Positions 1 through 9,708 are shown, counted from the first letter of the stretch. The stretch: 64,000 nucleotides of DNA from Glycomyces sp. TRM65418 (GCF_019710475.1 NZ_JAJFAX010000006.1:62001-126000), one strand, 5' to 3'. The notes: a model not told the origin generated them from the sequence alone. Numbers and translations: made by a program.

Positions 1-126
1 TCGGCCGTGAAGAAGCGCAACCAGGGCGTCGAGGAGGACCAGGTCCGCCGCATGGTGGAGGCGTCCCGCCAGAGCAAGCGCGAGTCCAAGCGCGCCGCCA
101 AGGCCCGCAAGCGCGTCACGCAGTAG
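1..126 (+). CDS. C-terminal tail of a protein truncated by the window edge, possibly DUF948 family
   Basis: The frame is open from base 1 and ends at TAG 124-126, giving 41 residues. The tail is very basic (AVKKRNQ..., then repeated K/R/S/A) and looks like a charged cytoplasmic end of a small membrane or coiled-coil protein. In many actinobacteria a DUF948 protein sits between rpsD and the DUF6167 gene just upstream of alaS, which fits both position and character. The identification is by context only, because the domain itself lies outside the window. Confidence 0.45.
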   Translation, partial: SAVKKRNQGVEEDQVRRMVEASRQSKRESKRAAKARKRVTQ

Positions 127-186
127 CCGAGCAGTAATCGACTGGCGCCGCTGCCGGGCATCGGCGAGGATCGTGAGGGGAGTCCC

Positions 187-474
187 GTGTTGAAACGGAT
201 CATCTGGGTAGGCATCGGCATCGCCGTCGGCGTGGTCGTGGTCCGCAAGGTCACCAAGGTGGCGGAGTCGGTCACTCCCGGCGGGGTCGCCGAGCGTGTG
301 GGCGATGCCGGTGCTGAAATGAAGGCGTCGTTCAAAGCGTTCTGGGCCGACGTCTCGGAGGCCAAGCAGGCCAAGGAGGCCGAGCTGTTCGACGCGATCG
401 AGCGCGGCGAGGACGTCACGTCGCTCCTCGGCGAAGAGGACGACGAACAGGCCCTGAACGGCCGGCAGTACTAG
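187..474 (+). CDS. Small membrane-anchored protein, DUF6167-like
   Basis: 95 residues from a GTG start at 187, preceded by a GAGGGGA ribosome-binding site. One N-terminal hydrophobic helix (about residues 5-20, IIWVGIGIAVGVVVV) is followed by a basic stretch and a hydrophilic acidic tail. Size, single helix and position directly before alaS match the DUF6167 family of actinobacteria, whose function is unknown. The stop is 19 nt before alaS, so the two are probably co-transcribed. Confidence 0.7.
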   Translation: MLKRIIWVGIGIAVGVVVVRKVTKVAESVTPGGVAERVGDAGAEMKASFKAFWADVSEAKQAKEAELFDAIERGEDVTSLLGEEDDEQALNGRQY

Positions 475-493
475 CCCTTGAAGGAGGTGCCCC

Positions 494-3175
494 ATGGAGA
501 CCGCTGAAATCCAACGCCGGTTTCTGAAGTTCTTCGAGTCCAACGGCCATACGGTGGTCCCCAGCGCACCGCTGCCGGCGATCGAGGACCCGAACCTGCT
601 GTTCATCAACGCGGGCATGGTCCAGTTCGTGCCCTACTTCCTGGGGCAGGCCGACCCGCCGTGGAACCGCGCGACGTCGGTGCAGAAGTGCCTGCGCACG
701 CCCGACATCGAAGAGGTCGGCAAGACCTCCCGCCACGGCACGTTCTTCCAGATGAACGGCAACTTCTCCTTCGGGGACTACTTCAAGGAGCAGGCGATCC
801 GCTTCGCCTGGGACCTGTCCACCGGCTCGGTCGCCGACGGCGGCCTCGGGCTGGACGGCGACCGCCTCTGGGCGACGGTCTACCTCGACGACGACGAGGC
901 GCTCGACATCTGGCACAAGCAGATCGGGCTCCCGCTCGACCGCATCGTGCGCCGCGGCCAGGTCGACAACATGTGGTCCATGGGCATCCCCGGGCCGTGC
1001 GGCCCCTGCTCGGAGCTGTACTACGACCGCGGCCCGGCCTACGGGCCCGAAGGCGGCCCCGAGGTCGACGAGGACCGCTACCTCGAGTTCTGGAACCTCG
1101 TGTTCATGCAGCAGGAGCGCGGCGAGGGCCCGGCCAAGGAGGACTACGAGATCCTCGGCGACCTGCCCAAGAAGAACATCGACACGGGCATGGGCCTGGA
1201 GCGCATGGCCGCGCTCCTCCAGGGCGTCGACAACATGTACGAGACCGACCAGGTCCGTCCCATCATCGACAAGGCCTCGGAGCTGACGGGCAAGCGCTAC
1301 GGCGTCTCGACCTCGCAGACGGCCTCCGAATCCCACCCGGACGACGTCCGCTTCCGCGTGATCGCCGACCACGTGCGCTCCTCGCTCATGCTCATCGGCG
1401 ACGGCGTCGTGCCCTCCAACGAGGGCCGCGGCTACGTGCTGCGCCGCATCATGCGCCGCGCGATCCGCGCCGTGCGCCTGCTCGGCTACGACAAGCCCGC
1501 GATGCCCGAGCTGCTGCCGGTGGCCATGGAGCGCATGGCGACCGCGTACCCCGAGCTGCGCACCGACTTCGACCGGATCTCCTCCTACGCGTACGGCGAG
1601 GAGGAGGCGTTCCTGAAGACCCTCAAGCACGGCACCACGATCCTCGACACCGCCGTGTCGGAGACCAAGGCGCAGGGCGGCGCGACCCTCTCCGGGGCCA
1701 AGGCGTTCGAGCTGCACGACACGTACGGCTTCCCGATCGACCTGACCCTGGAGATGGCCGAGGAGCAGGGCCTCGCGGTCGACCAGGACGGCTTCCGGCA
1801 GCTCATGACCGAGCAGCGCCGCCGCGCGAAGGCCGACGCGGCCGCGCGCAAGACCGGCCACGCCGACCTGTCCGCGTACTGGCAGCTCCTCCAGGAGCAG
1901 GGCCCGACGGACTGGAAGGCCTACGAGACCCTCGAGACCGAGTCCCGCGTCATTGGCCTGCTGTCGGGCGGTCAGTCGGTGCCCGTGGCGAAGCCGGGCG
2001 AGATCGTCGAGGTCGTGCTCGACCGGACCCCGTTCTACGCCGAGTCCGGCGGCCAGCACGCCGACGCCGGCGTGCTCATCGGCCCGAACGGGCGCGCGGA
2101 GGTCGTCGACGTCCAGCGCCCGGTCAAGAAGCTCGTGGTCCACCGCGTCCGCGTCCTCGAAGGCGAACTCGTCCTCGACGACAAGGTCGAGGCCTCCGTC
2201 GACCCCGAATGGCGCCTCGGCGCCCGCCAGGCCCACTCGGGCACCCACGTGGTGCACGCGGCCCTGCGCGAGGTGCTCGGCCCGTCCGCGCTCCAGTCCG
2301 GTTCGTTCAACCGGCCCGGCTACCTGCGCCTGGACTTCTCGTGGCGCTCGAAGCTCTCGGACGAGACCAAGAGCGAGATCGAGGAGGTCTCCAACCGGGC
2401 CGTCCGCGACGACCTCCCGGTCGCCGTCAAGTACATGACGCTCCCGGAGGCCAAGGAGTACGGCGCGGTGGCGCTGTTCGGCGAGACCTACGACGAGACC
2501 GTCCGCGTCGTCGAGATCGGCGGCCCCTGGTCGCGCGAGCTCTGCGGTGGCACGCACGTGTCGCACTCGGCCCAGATCGGTCCGCTCGTCCTCACCGGCG
2601 AGTCCTCGGTCGGCTCCGGCCAGCGCCGCGTCGAGGCCGCCACCGGCATGGAGGCCTACAAGTACCTCGCGCGTGAACGCGACCTCGTCTCGCAGATCGC
2701 GGAGGAGATCGGCGCGCAGCGGGGCGACGTCCTCGAACGCGTCCGGGCGATCCTCCAGCGCTCCAAGGAGGCCGAGCGCGAACTCGCGGGCCTCCAGGCG
2801 AAGCTCGTCTCCGGCCGCGCGGCCGAGTTCGCGGCCGCCGCGAAGCAGGTCGGGCCCGTCAAGGTCGCGGCCGTGCAGGCGCCCGAGGGCACCAAGGGCG
2901 GCGACGTCCGGAACCTGGCGACCCAGATCCGCGGGCACCTGCCCGAGAGCGAGCCCGGTGTCGCGGCGGTCGTCGCGACCGCGGGCGGCAAGGCCAGCAT
3001 CGTGGTCGCCGTCAACGCCGCCGCGAAGGCGCAGCACGTCTCGGCCCAGGCCCTCGTCAAGGCCGCGCTGTCCGGCAAGGGCGGCGGCAACGACGAGATC
3101 GCCCAGGGCGGCGGCGTCCCCGCCGACCAGGCCCCGCGGCTGCTCGACGCCGTGGTCGGAGCGCTCGACTCCTAG
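494..3175 (+). CDS. alaS: Alanyl-tRNA synthetase
   Basis: 893 residues, normal full length. It charges tRNA-Ala in the cytoplasm. The N-terminal class II catalytic domain (about 1-250, with 'NLVFMQ' and '[10 protein letters not shown]') is followed by the tRNA-binding region. The editing domain shows the zinc/deacylation motifs HSGTH (H581, H585) and CGGTH (C684-H688), and an Ala-rich C-Ala domain forms the end. The ATG at 494 is preceded by an almost perfect Shine-Dalgarno (AAGGAGGTG, 481-489). The next gene, ruvX, begins at the base after the stop. Confidence 0.98.
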   Translation: METAEIQRRFLKFFESNGHTVVPSAPLPAIEDPNLLFINAGMVQFVPYFLGQADPPWNRATSVQKCLRTPDIEEVGKTSRHGTFFQMNGNFSFGDYFKEQAIRFAWDLSTGSVADGGLGLDGDRLWATVYLDDDEALDIWHKQIGLPLDRIVRRGQVDNMWSMGIPGPCGPCSELYYDRGPAYGPEGGPEVDEDRYLEFWNLVFMQQERGEGPAKEDYEILGDLPKKNIDTGMGLERMAALLQGVDNMYETDQVRPIIDKASELTGKRYGVSTSQTASESHPDDVRFRVIADHVRSSLMLIGDGVVPSNEGRGYVLRRIMRRAIRAVRLLGYDKPAMPELLPVAMERMATAYPELRTDFDRISSYAYGEEEAFLKTLKHGTTILDTAVSETKAQGGATLSGAKAFELHDTYGFPIDLTLEMAEEQGLAVDQDGFRQLMTEQRRRAKADAAARKTGHADLSAYWQLLQEQGPTDWKAYETLETESRVIGLLSGGQSVPVAKPGEIVEVVLDRTPFYAESGGQHADAGVLIGPNGRAEVVDVQRPVKKLVVHRVRVLEGELVLDDKVEASVDPEWRLGARQAHSGTHVVHAALREVLGPSALQSGSFNRPGYLRLDFSWRSKLSDETKSEIEEVSNRAVRDDLPVAVKYMTLPEAKEYGAVALFGETYDETVRVVEIGGPWSRELCGGTHVSHSAQIGPLVLTGESSVGSGQRRVEAATGMEAYKYLARERDLVSQIAEEIGAQRGDVLERVRAILQRSKEAERELAGLQAKLVSGRAAEFAAAAKQVGPVKVAAVQAPEGTKGGDVRNLATQIRGHLPESEPGVAAVVATAGGKASIVVAVNAAAKAQHVSAQALVKAALSGKGGGNDEIAQGGGVPADQAPRLLDAVVGALDS

Positions 3176-3667
3176 ATGGAAGACGCATCGAACGGCCCCG
3201 CCGCCACTCCCGCCACTCGGGAGTGGCGGCGGGGCCGCCGTCTGGGCATCGACCTCGGCAAGGCCCGCATCGGCGTCGCCGTGTGCGACCCGGACGGTCT
3301 GCTCGCCACCCCGGTCGCGACCATCCGTCGCGACCCACGGGCCCCAAGTGAGGACATACCCGCCGATATTCGCGAAATAGGCGACCTCGCCTCGGAATAC
3401 GACGTGGTCGAGATCGTGGTCGGCCTACCCGTTACCCTTTCGGGTGAGGAGGGGCTCGCCGCGGCTCACACCCGGCAATGGGTCGAGCGGTTCGCGAGTC
3501 ATGTCTCACCCGTTCCGGTGACCCTGACCGACGAGCGCATGACCACCGCCGTCGCCACCCGCAGACTGAACGAAGGCGGCGTGCGCGGCAGGCGGAAACG
3601 CTCCATCGTCGACCAGGCCGCCGCGGTGGAGATCCTCCAGCATTGGCTGGACCGGCGGCGGAGGTAA
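3176..3667 (+). CDS. ruvX: Putative Holliday junction resolvase RuvX/YqgF
   Basis: 163 residues. YqgF-family RNase H-fold nuclease, implicated in Holliday junction resolution and, in E. coli, in pre-16S rRNA 5'-end maturation. Motifs: LGIDLGKARIGVAV with catalytic D26, the IVVGLP strand, the LTDERMTT loop, and SIVDQAAAVEIL carrying the C-terminal Asp. ATG 3176 directly follows the alaS stop and no other ATG/GTG/TTG precedes the conserved core, so this start is forced. The first 22 codons are not part of the conserved fold and are encoded by a long perfect hairpin (3193-3237). The alaS-ruvX-mltG-aroE order is classic for actinobacteria. Confidence 0.93.
   Translation: MEDASNGPAATPATREWRRGRRLGIDLGKARIGVAVCDPDGLLATPVATIRRDPRAPSEDIPADIREIGDLASEYDVVEIVVGLPVTLSGEEGLAAAHTRQWVERFASHVSPVPVTLTDERMTTAVATRRLNEGGVRGRRKRSIVDQAAAVEILQHWLDRRRR
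3193..3237 (+). other. Perfect 19-bp hairpin inside the 5' end of ruvX
   Basis: Arms 3193-3211 and 3219-3237 are exact reverse complements with a 7-nt loop (GCCACTC). The structure begins 17 nt after the ruvX start codon, inside its coding sequence and immediately after alaS. It resembles an intrinsic terminator stem without a T-tract, so it may attenuate read-through from alaS or limit ruvX translation. That role is inference. Confidence 0.75.
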
Positions 3668-3674
3668 GAAGAGG

Positions 3675-4943
3675 ATGCTCGGCGACTTCAGGACCGAGGA
3701 CGAGCGCGACATCGCGCCCCGACGCCACCGCCGCAAGGACTCCGGCAAATCCCTGATCGCCATGACGCTCGTCGTCGCGCTCTTCGGCGTGCTCGGCGTC
3801 GGCGGCTGGTGGGCGTACGAGAACGTCATCAAGGAGCACTTCATCGCCGAGGACTTCACCGGCGCCGGCAACGGCACCGAAGTCGTCGTCACCGTCGAGG
3901 AGGGCTGGACCGTCGCCGACATCGCGAACGAGCTGGAAGCGCAGGGCGTCGTCGCCTCCGCGCGGGCCTTCCTGAACGCCTCCGAGGACGACGGGAACTC
4001 CGGCCAGGGGATCCAGCCGGGCACCTACGAGATGCAGGCCGAGATGTCGGCCGCCTCGGCGCTCGCGTTCCTCCTCGACGCGGCGAATCGCATGACCAAC
4101 GCGGTCACCATCCCCGAGGGCTACCGCATCTTCGAGGTCTTCACGAAGCTCTCCGAGCACACCGGCGTCCCCGTCGCCGACTTCGAGGCCGCCGCCGCGG
4201 ACCCGGAGGCGCTCGGCGTCGACCCGCTCTGGTTCGAGGGCTTCGGCGACCGCCAGGTCAAATCCGTCGAAGGCTTCCTGTTCCCGGCCACCTACGAGTT
4301 CGACGACGAGATGACCGCCGCGCAGATGCTCTCGGAGATGATCGCGAAGTTCAACGCGACCATCGAGGAGATCGGCTTCCTCGAGGACATCCAGAACATC
4401 CAGGACCCCGACCCCGACTTCGACCCCAGCGCCCTCACCGAGCAGACGTTCAACCCGCCCACTAACGGCGAGTTCGAGATCTACCCGTGGATGGCGCTCC
4501 AGATCGCCTCGATCGTCCAGTCCGAGTCCGGCATCCCCGAAGACGACGCCAGGATCGCCCGCGTCATGTACAACAAGCTCTACCTCAGCTGGATCGAGCA
4601 CGGGCAGACCAACTGCAACTGCTTCGAGAGCGAGGCGATCTGGAACTACGGCCGCCTCTACAACGGCGAGGAGGCCATCACCTCGCACGCGGACATCGAC
4701 TGGTTCTCGGTCATGCGCGACCCCGACAACCCGTGGGCCGCGAGCGCCCCGGAGAACGCGGGCTACATGCCCACGCCCATCTCCAACCCCGGCGCCGCCG
4801 TGCTCGAAGCCGCCGCCAACCCCGTCGACGGCGACTGGCTGTTCTTCGTGACCGCCTACGAGGACGGCAGCGCCCTCTTCGCCCACGACTACGACGACCA
4901 CGAGGACAACACCGAGATCGCCCAAGCGAACGGGATGGCCTGA
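3675..4943 (+). CDS. mltG: Endolytic peptidoglycan transglycosylase MltG
   Basis: 422 residues. A cytoplasmic basic N-terminus, one transmembrane helix (about residues 33-53) and an extracellular YceG/MltG domain. MltG cleaves nascent glycan strands and so sets chain length. Seen: 'VTIPEGYRIFEVFTKL', 'EGFLFPATYEF', and the catalytic segment ASIVQSESG with Glu at about 284. The C-terminal part contains an acidic, Pro/Asn-rich insertion before the catalytic region. ATG 3675 has a GTAAGAAGAGG ribosome-binding site. The TGA overlaps the aroE ATG (ATGA-type, 1-nt overlap). Confidence 0.95.
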   Translation: MLGDFRTEDERDIAPRRHRRKDSGKSLIAMTLVVALFGVLGVGGWWAYENVIKEHFIAEDFTGAGNGTEVVVTVEEGWTVADIANELEAQGVVASARAFLNASEDDGNSGQGIQPGTYEMQAEMSAASALAFLLDAANRMTNAVTIPEGYRIFEVFTKLSEHTGVPVADFEAAAADPEALGVDPLWFEGFGDRQVKSVEGFLFPATYEFDDEMTAAQMLSEMIAKFNATIEEIGFLEDIQNIQDPDPDFDPSALTEQTFNPPTNGEFEIYPWMALQIASIVQSESGIPEDDARIARVMYNKLYLSWIEHGQTNCNCFESEAIWNYGRLYNGEEAITSHADIDWFSVMRDPDNPWAASAPENAGYMPTPISNPGAAVLEAAANPVDGDWLFFVTAYEDGSALFAHDYDDHEDNTEIAQANGMA

Positions 4944-5776
4944 TGCGCGCCGCAGTCCTCGGCAAACCCATCGAGCACTCGCTGTCTCCGGTGATCCATA
5001 ACGCCGGGTACACCGCCGCGGGGCTCACCGACTGGTCCTACACCCGCCGCGAATGCGACGAGCCCGCGCTCGCCCGCTTCGTCGACGGCCTGGACGAGAC
5101 CTGGGCCGGGCTCTCGCTCACCATGCCGCTCAAGGAGATCGCCCTCGCCGTCGCCGACGAGGCCACCCCCGTGGCCGAGGCGATCGGCGCGGCCAACACG
5201 CTCGTCCTGCGCGGCGGCCGCCGCGTCGCGGACAACACCGACGCGCCCGGGATCCTCGACGCGCTGGCCCAGATCGGCATGACCGAGGCCTCCGAGGTCG
5301 CCGTCCTCGGCGCGGGCGGCTCCGCTCGCGCCGCGCTGGCCGCGGCCCGGCAGCTCGGCGCGGGCACCGTCCACGTCTACGCCCGCCGCCGCGAGGCGAT
5401 CCGCGACCTCGAACCGGTCGCCTCGGCGCTCGGCCTGCGGCTCAAGGCCTCGGGCTGGGACGACGCGATCCTCGCCGGGAGCGCCGACCTCGTCGTGGCC
5501 ACCGTTCCCAAGGGCGTCACCGACGACCTGCACCTCGCGTGGAACCCCGGCGCGGTCCTCTTCGACATCCTCTACGACCCGTGGCCCACCCCGCTCGCCG
5601 CGCGGGCCGCGACCGCCGGCGTCCGCGTCCTCGACGGCCTCGCCCTCCTGCTGGCCCAGGCGGTGCGACAGTGGACACAGTTCACCGGCCTGGACGAGGC
5701 CCCCGTCACCGCCATGCGCGAGGCCCTCTACCGGGCGGTACCGTCGAGGGAGGACACCGGGACGAGGCCTGCATGA
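4943..5776 (+). CDS. aroE: Shikimate dehydrogenase
   Basis: 277 residues. NADP-dependent reduction of 3-dehydroshikimate in aromatic amino acid synthesis. Visible: the SLSPVIHN substrate site, TMPLKE with catalytic Lys64, DNTD with Asp100, the LGAGGSARAAL dinucleotide loop, and the C-terminal DGLALLLAQAVRQW helix. ATG 4943 shares a base with the mltG stop. The 3' end overlaps the next start by 4 nt (ATGA), so expression is translationally coupled at both ends. Confidence 0.95.
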   Translation: MRAAVLGKPIEHSLSPVIHNAGYTAAGLTDWSYTRRECDEPALARFVDGLDETWAGLSLTMPLKEIALAVADEATPVAEAIGAANTLVLRGGRRVADNTDAPGILDALAQIGMTEASEVAVLGAGGSARAALAAARQLGAGTVHVYARRREAIRDLEPVASALGLRLKASGWDDAILAGSADLVVATVPKGVTDDLHLAWNPGAVLFDILYDPWPTPLAARAATAGVRVLDGLALLLAQAVRQWTQFTGLDEAPVTAMREALYRAVPSREDTGTRPA

Positions 5777-6174
5777 CGCGCACCTTCCTCTACGACGGCG
5801 ACTGCGCCTTCTGCAGCGCCAGTGCGCGATTCCTCAAGCGGCACATACGCACCGACGCCGAAGTCGTCCCGTGGCAGTGGGCCGATCTCGATCGTCTCGG
5901 CGTCACCGAGGAGGAGGCCGAGTCGGCCGTCGTCTGGGCCGAGACCGGTCTCACCAAAGCCGGACCGGACGCGATCGCGGTCCTCCTGCGCCGCGCCCAG
6001 TGGTACTGGAGACCCGTCGGCGGCGTCCTCTCGTTGAAGCCCGTCTCGCGCCTGGCCTGGCCGGTCTACCGGCTCGTGGCCCGCAACCGCCACCGCCTGC
6101 CCGGCGGCACCGCCGCGTGCTCGCTCACCCAGGCCCAGCGCGACCGCCTCGCGGAGGCCGAAGCGGCGTCCTGA
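5773..6174 (+). CDS. DCC-family (DUF393) thiol-disulfide oxidoreductase-like protein
   Basis: 133 residues, starting in the aroE stop overlap. The N-terminal FLYDGDCAFCS matches the signature of DUF393/DCC proteins, a thioredoxin-like group with a CxxC motif (C at about 11 and 14). 'VVPWQWADLDRLGV' and 'WRPVGGVLSLKPVSRLAWPVYRLVARNRHRLPGG' are also typical. The physiological substrate is unknown. It closes the mltG-aroE operon. The start is chosen because upstream codons in this frame are only the shadow of aroE. Confidence 0.88.
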   Translation: MTRTFLYDGDCAFCSASARFLKRHIRTDAEVVPWQWADLDRLGVTEEEAESAVVWAETGLTKAGPDAIAVLLRRAQWYWRPVGGVLSLKPVSRLAWPVYRLVARNRHRLPGGTAACSLTQAQRDRLAEAEAAS

Positions 6175-6213
6175 CCAACGGAAAACGGGTGGAACATCGC
6201 CGCCGCATTTTCC

Positions 6214-6219
6214 TACGGT
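6214..6219 (+). promoter_or_regulatory. -10 hexamer of a probably leaderless promoter for the ABC operon
   Basis: TACGGT lies exactly 6 nt before ATG 6226, and no Shine-Dalgarno separates them, so the transcript would begin at or near the start codon. No clear -35 is seen. Confidence 0.5.
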
Positions 6220-6225
6220 TGACGC

Positions 6226-7224
6226 ATGCCGATTCTCGAAGCCCGATCCCTCACCAAGAACTTCCGCAGGCCCGACAAGGCCTCGGGTTTCAAGGGCGCC
6301 GTCACGCACCTGATGCAGCGCAAGTACAAGAACTACACCGCGGTGAACGGGATCGACCTGTCGATCGAGGCGGGGGAGTCGGTGGCCTACGTCGGCCCCA
6401 ACGGCGCGGGCAAGTCCACCACCGTCAAGCTCCTCACCGGCATCCTCAAGCCCAGCGAGGGCACCGTCCGCGTGATGGGCCGCGACCCGCACGCCGAGCG
6501 GATCGCCAACGCCCATGACATCGGCGTCCTCTTCGGCCAGCGCACCCAACTGTGGTGGGACCTGCCCGTGGAGGAGTCCCTGAAGCTCCTCAAGCACATG
6601 TACGGCGTCTCGGACGCCGACTATCGCGCCCGAATTGCAAGGTTCGACGCGCTGCTCGACCTCGGCGAGTTCATGCCCGCGCTCGCCCGGACCCTCTCGC
6701 TCGGGCAGCGGATGCGCGCCGACCTCGCGTGCGCGCTCATCCACGACCCGAAGATGGTCTACCTCGACGAGCCGACCATCGGCCTGGACATCTCGGTGAA
6801 GGACCGCCTGCGGGCGTTCCTGCGCGAGATGGCCGACGACGGCACGACGCTCCTGCTGACGAGCCACGACCTGGCCGACATCGAGGAGGTCTGCGAGCGC
6901 ATCGTCGTCATCGACAAGGGCGCCATCGCCTACGACGGGCCGATCCGCCAGCTCAAGGCCCACTACATCACGACCAAGACCGTGCACCTGTTCCTGGAGG
7001 GCCCGGCGGACGTGCCGGTCCTGGCCGAGAAGTTCCCCGACTACGACTGGGCCGCTGGTGAAGCCCCCAGCGAAGTGGTCGTCACGTACGAGTCGAACCG
7101 CTTCACCACCGCCGAAGTGCTCGGCAGCCTCACGAGCCGGCTCGCCCCGCGCGACCTGTCGCTCTCCGAACCGAGCATCGAAGACGTCATCCGCCGCCTG
7201 TACGCGGGGGAGCTCACCGAATGA
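6226..7224 (+). CDS. ABC transporter ATPase of the ABC-2 (COG4586-like) type
   Basis: 332 residues. Nucleotide-binding subunit of an exporter. Walker A GPNGAGKST (57-65), Q-loop Q105, a degenerate signature LSLGQ (about 157-161), Walker B MVYLDEP (177-183) and switch His214. The roughly 100-residue C-terminal extension is typical of this subgroup, whose permeases are DUF990/COG3694 and COG4587 proteins, exactly the genes that follow. It is the only ATPase for four permease genes. The exported substrate cannot be read from sequence. Confidence 0.93.
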   Translation: MPILEARSLTKNFRRPDKASGFKGAVTHLMQRKYKNYTAVNGIDLSIEAGESVAYVGPNGAGKSTTVKLLTGILKPSEGTVRVMGRDPHAERIANAHDIGVLFGQRTQLWWDLPVEESLKLLKHMYGVSDADYRARIARFDALLDLGEFMPALARTLSLGQRMRADLACALIHDPKMVYLDEPTIGLDISVKDRLRAFLREMADDGTTLLLTSHDLADIEEVCERIVVIDKGAIAYDGPIRQLKAHYITTKTVHLFLEGPADVPVLAEKFPDYDWAAGEAPSEVVVTYESNRFTTAEVLGSLTSRLAPRDLSLSEPSIEDVIRRLYAGELTE

Positions 7225-7306
7225 GCCCCGCACCGCCCGGCCCGTCCCGGGACACCCGGCGCGCCCGCCGTATCCGACCGCTCGCACCGAACCGGAGTGA
7301 ACGACG

Positions 7307-8104
7307 ATGAGCCACGCCCACGCGGTCGACCGCGCGCTCGTGGTCGTCTCGTTCAAGCGGCGGCTCGCGTACAAATCCCAGTGGGCCCTCGGGCTCGCCC
7401 TCGGCGGCGGTTCGATGCTCATCGCGATGGCCATGTGGCACAACCTGCTCGGTTCCGGCACGCTCGCCGGGTACGACTGGGACTCGATGCGCGCCTACAC
7501 GATCATCGGCTTCGTCGCCGCCACCATGGTCTTCGGCGCGGCCGACTTCCAGATGGCCGACCGCATCCTCGACGGCCACATCGCGGTCGACCTGACCAAG
7601 CCGGTCGACTTCCAGCGGGCCCGCGCCGCGGAGTACATCGGCTCGATGATCTCCACGGCCCCGACCGCGGTGGCCGGCGTCCTCGGCGCGTGGCTGCTGT
7701 TCGACCCTCCGGGTCCGGCCACGCCGCTCGCCGGGGCGCTCACCGCCGTGAGCTTCGCGCTGGTGTTCCCGCTCGCCTTCGGCATCACGTACCTCTCGGT
7801 CCTGGTGTGCTTCTGGACGAAGCGGTACCTCGGCGTCATGTGGCTGCGCGAGGCCCTGCTCAGCTTCTTCTCCGGACTCATGATCCCGCTGGCCTTCATG
7901 CCCGGCTGGCTCCAGACCCTCGCCTGGGCCCTGCCGTTCCCGCACTTCACGACCACGCCCGCGGTGATCTACCTGGGCCGGGTCGACACCGCGGGAGCGC
8001 TCGGGCTCATCGCGGCCGAGGCCGCATGGGCCGTCGGGCTGTGGTTCCTGGGCCGCCTCGTCTTCCGCCACGCGGTCAAGAAAGTGACGGTGCACGGTGG
8101 CTGA
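7307..8104 (+). CDS. ABC-2 permease A1 (COG4587-like)
   Basis: 265 residues, about six transmembrane helices, no signal peptide. ATG 7307 has GGAGTGA 6 nt upstream, the same leader sequence found before tpiA. The 82-nt gap from the ATPase holds nothing else visible. It is a paralog of the gene at 8920-9708: both share 'RILDG..AVDLTKPVDFQRARAAEY', 'FHTTTPA'-like motifs and an identical 25-residue C-terminal helix region beginning YLGRVDTAGALG. It overlaps the next gene by 8 nt. Likely pairs with B1 to form a membrane heterodimer. Confidence 0.88.
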   Translation: MSHAHAVDRALVVVSFKRRLAYKSQWALGLALGGGSMLIAMAMWHNLLGSGTLAGYDWDSMRAYTIIGFVAATMVFGAADFQMADRILDGHIAVDLTKPVDFQRARAAEYIGSMISTAPTAVAGVLGAWLLFDPPGPATPLAGALTAVSFALVFPLAFGITYLSVLVCFWTKRYLGVMWLREALLSFFSGLMIPLAFMPGWLQTLAWALPFPHFTTTPAVIYLGRVDTAGALGLIAAEAAWAVGLWFLGRLVFRHAVKKVTVHGG

Positions 8105-8918
8105 GGCCTTCGCGCTCAAACGCTCGGTGCCGGTGCGGCACGTCTTCGCGATCTACTGGCGGTCGCTGGCCGCCCAGATCCGGTCCGTCTTCGAATACCC
8201 CGCCGACCTGTGGGTCATGGCCTCGGCCGGGGCCACGTGGAACCTCCTCCAGTTCGCGTTCCTGGCGGTCCTGTTCGCCACCGTCCCGGACGTCGCCGGG
8301 TGGAGCTTCCACGAAATGCTCCTGCTCTCCGGGCTCCTCAGCGTCGCGGGCGGCGCGAACGCGCTGTTCGCCGACGGCGTGTGGAGCACCGGCAGCTACG
8401 TCGTCAGGGGCGAGATCGACTACCGGATCACCCGGCCCGCGCCCGTGGTCGTCCAAGTGGCGTCCTCCCACCTCGGGCTGCAGTCCTTCGGCGAGATCCT
8501 GCTCGGCCTCGCGATGTTCGGCTACGGCTGGATCGGCGCGGGACTCGGCCTCGCCTGGCTCCCGGTCGGCGCGCTGGCGCTGGTCTGCGCGAGCGTCATC
8601 CAGTGCGCGCTCGTGACGGCGCTGTGCGCGGTCAACTTCTGGGTCAAGGGCCCGATGTCGATCTTCGCGTTCCTCATGATCGACCTGCAGGGGCAGTCGA
8701 TGCGGCTCCCGCTGGGGATCTTCCCCGCCGCCGTCAGGATCGTGACCCTGTTCGTCGTCCCGGTCGCGTTCGTCAACTTCGTGCCCGTCGCCGTCCTCAC
8801 CGGTCACCTGTCCGCGTGGTGGCTGATCGGCACGCCGCTGACCGCGGCGGCGTCGCTCGCGCTGGCCGCGGGCGTCTACCGGCTCGGCCTGCGCTCATAC
8901 GACTCGTCGGGACACTGA
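8097..8918 (+). CDS. ABC-2 permease B1 (COG3694/DUF990-like)
   Basis: 273 residues from GTG 8097, which overlaps the stop of A1. About six transmembrane helices. Shares with 9698-10504 the motifs 'EYPADLWVMA', 'DYRITRPAPVVVQVASSH', 'WIGAGLGLA', 'NFWVKG' and a YDSSGH C-terminus. It is the partner-type permease for A1. Separated by 1 nt from the following permease gene, so all belong to one operon. Confidence 0.88.
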   Translation: MAEAFALKRSVPVRHVFAIYWRSLAAQIRSVFEYPADLWVMASAGATWNLLQFAFLAVLFATVPDVAGWSFHEMLLLSGLLSVAGGANALFADGVWSTGSYVVRGEIDYRITRPAPVVVQVASSHLGLQSFGEILLGLAMFGYGWIGAGLGLAWLPVGALALVCASVIQCALVTALCAVNFWVKGPMSIFAFLMIDLQGQSMRLPLGIFPAAVRIVTLFVVPVAFVNFVPVAVLTGHLSAWWLIGTPLTAAASLALAAGVYRLGLRSYDSSGH

Positions 8919-8919
8919 C

Positions 8920-9708
8920 ATGGCAAGCGTCGACGTCGCGCTCGCGACCATCTCGTTCAAACGCAAGATCGCGTACAAGACCACCTGGGTCTTCTCCATC
9001 CTCTTCGGAGGATGGTCGCTCCTGGCCGGCCTCGCCGTCTGGAACCACCTCATCGGGGACGGCGAACTGGGCGGCTACGACTGGCCGGCCATGAAGGCCT
9101 ACCTCATCATCGGCTTCCTCACCGGGACGCTCGCGTGGGCCGGTTCGGACTGGGAGATGGCCAACCGCATCCTCGACGGCCTGGTCGCCGTCGACCTCAC
9201 CAAGCCCGTGGACTTCCAGCGGGCGCGCGCCGCCGAGTACATGGGCGGCATGACCGCCTCGGTGCCCGCGGCGGTCCTCGGGACCGCGGCGGCCGTGCTG
9301 ATCTTCCAGCCCGCGCCGCCGGTCTCGCCGCTCGCGGGCGCCCTGACCGCGTTCAGCCTGCTCTTCATCTTCCCGCTGGCGTTCGGGATCAGCTACCTCT
9401 CGATCCTCACCTGCTTCGTGACCCAGCGGTACCTCGGGATCCAGTGGGCCAAGGACAGCATGGTCGCGTTCTTCTCCGGCATGATGGTCCCGCTCGCGCT
9501 CATGCCGGGCTGGCTGCAGGTCCTCTCCTGGACGATGCCGTTCGTCCACTTCACCACCACGCCCGCCTCGATCTACCTCGGCCGCGTCGACACCGCGGGC
9601 GCCCTCGGCCTCATCGCGGCCGAGGCCGCCTGGGCCGTCGGCCTCTGGGCGGCCGGCCGCCTGATCTGGGGCGGGCTCGTCAAGAAAGTGACCATCCATG
9701 GCGGTTGA
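8920..9708 (+). CDS. ABC-2 permease A2, tandem paralog of A1
   Basis: 262 residues, about six transmembrane helices. Starts 1 nt after B1. Same fold and motif order as A1, with divergence mainly in the first helices and strong conservation of the cytoplasmic 'DLTKPVDFQRARAAEY' loop, which probably contacts the ATPase. Codon-level differences in the identical C-terminal stretch indicate an old duplication under selection rather than a recent copy. Overlaps B2 by 11 nt. Confidence 0.87.
   Translation: MASVDVALATISFKRKIAYKTTWVFSILFGGWSLLAGLAVWNHLIGDGELGGYDWPAMKAYLIIGFLTGTLAWAGSDWEMANRILDGLVAVDLTKPVDFQRARAAEYMGGMTASVPAAVLGTAAAVLIFQPAPPVSPLAGALTAFSLLFIFPLAFGISYLSILTCFVTQRYLGIQWAKDSMVAFFSGMMVPLALMPGWLQVLSWTMPFVHFTTTPASIYLGRVDTAGALGLIAAEAAWAVGLWAAGRLIWGGLVKKVTIHGG

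Noticed and set aside
416..3037. 873-codon minus-strand ORF opposite alaS
   Set aside because: Antisense shadow; composition without domain features.
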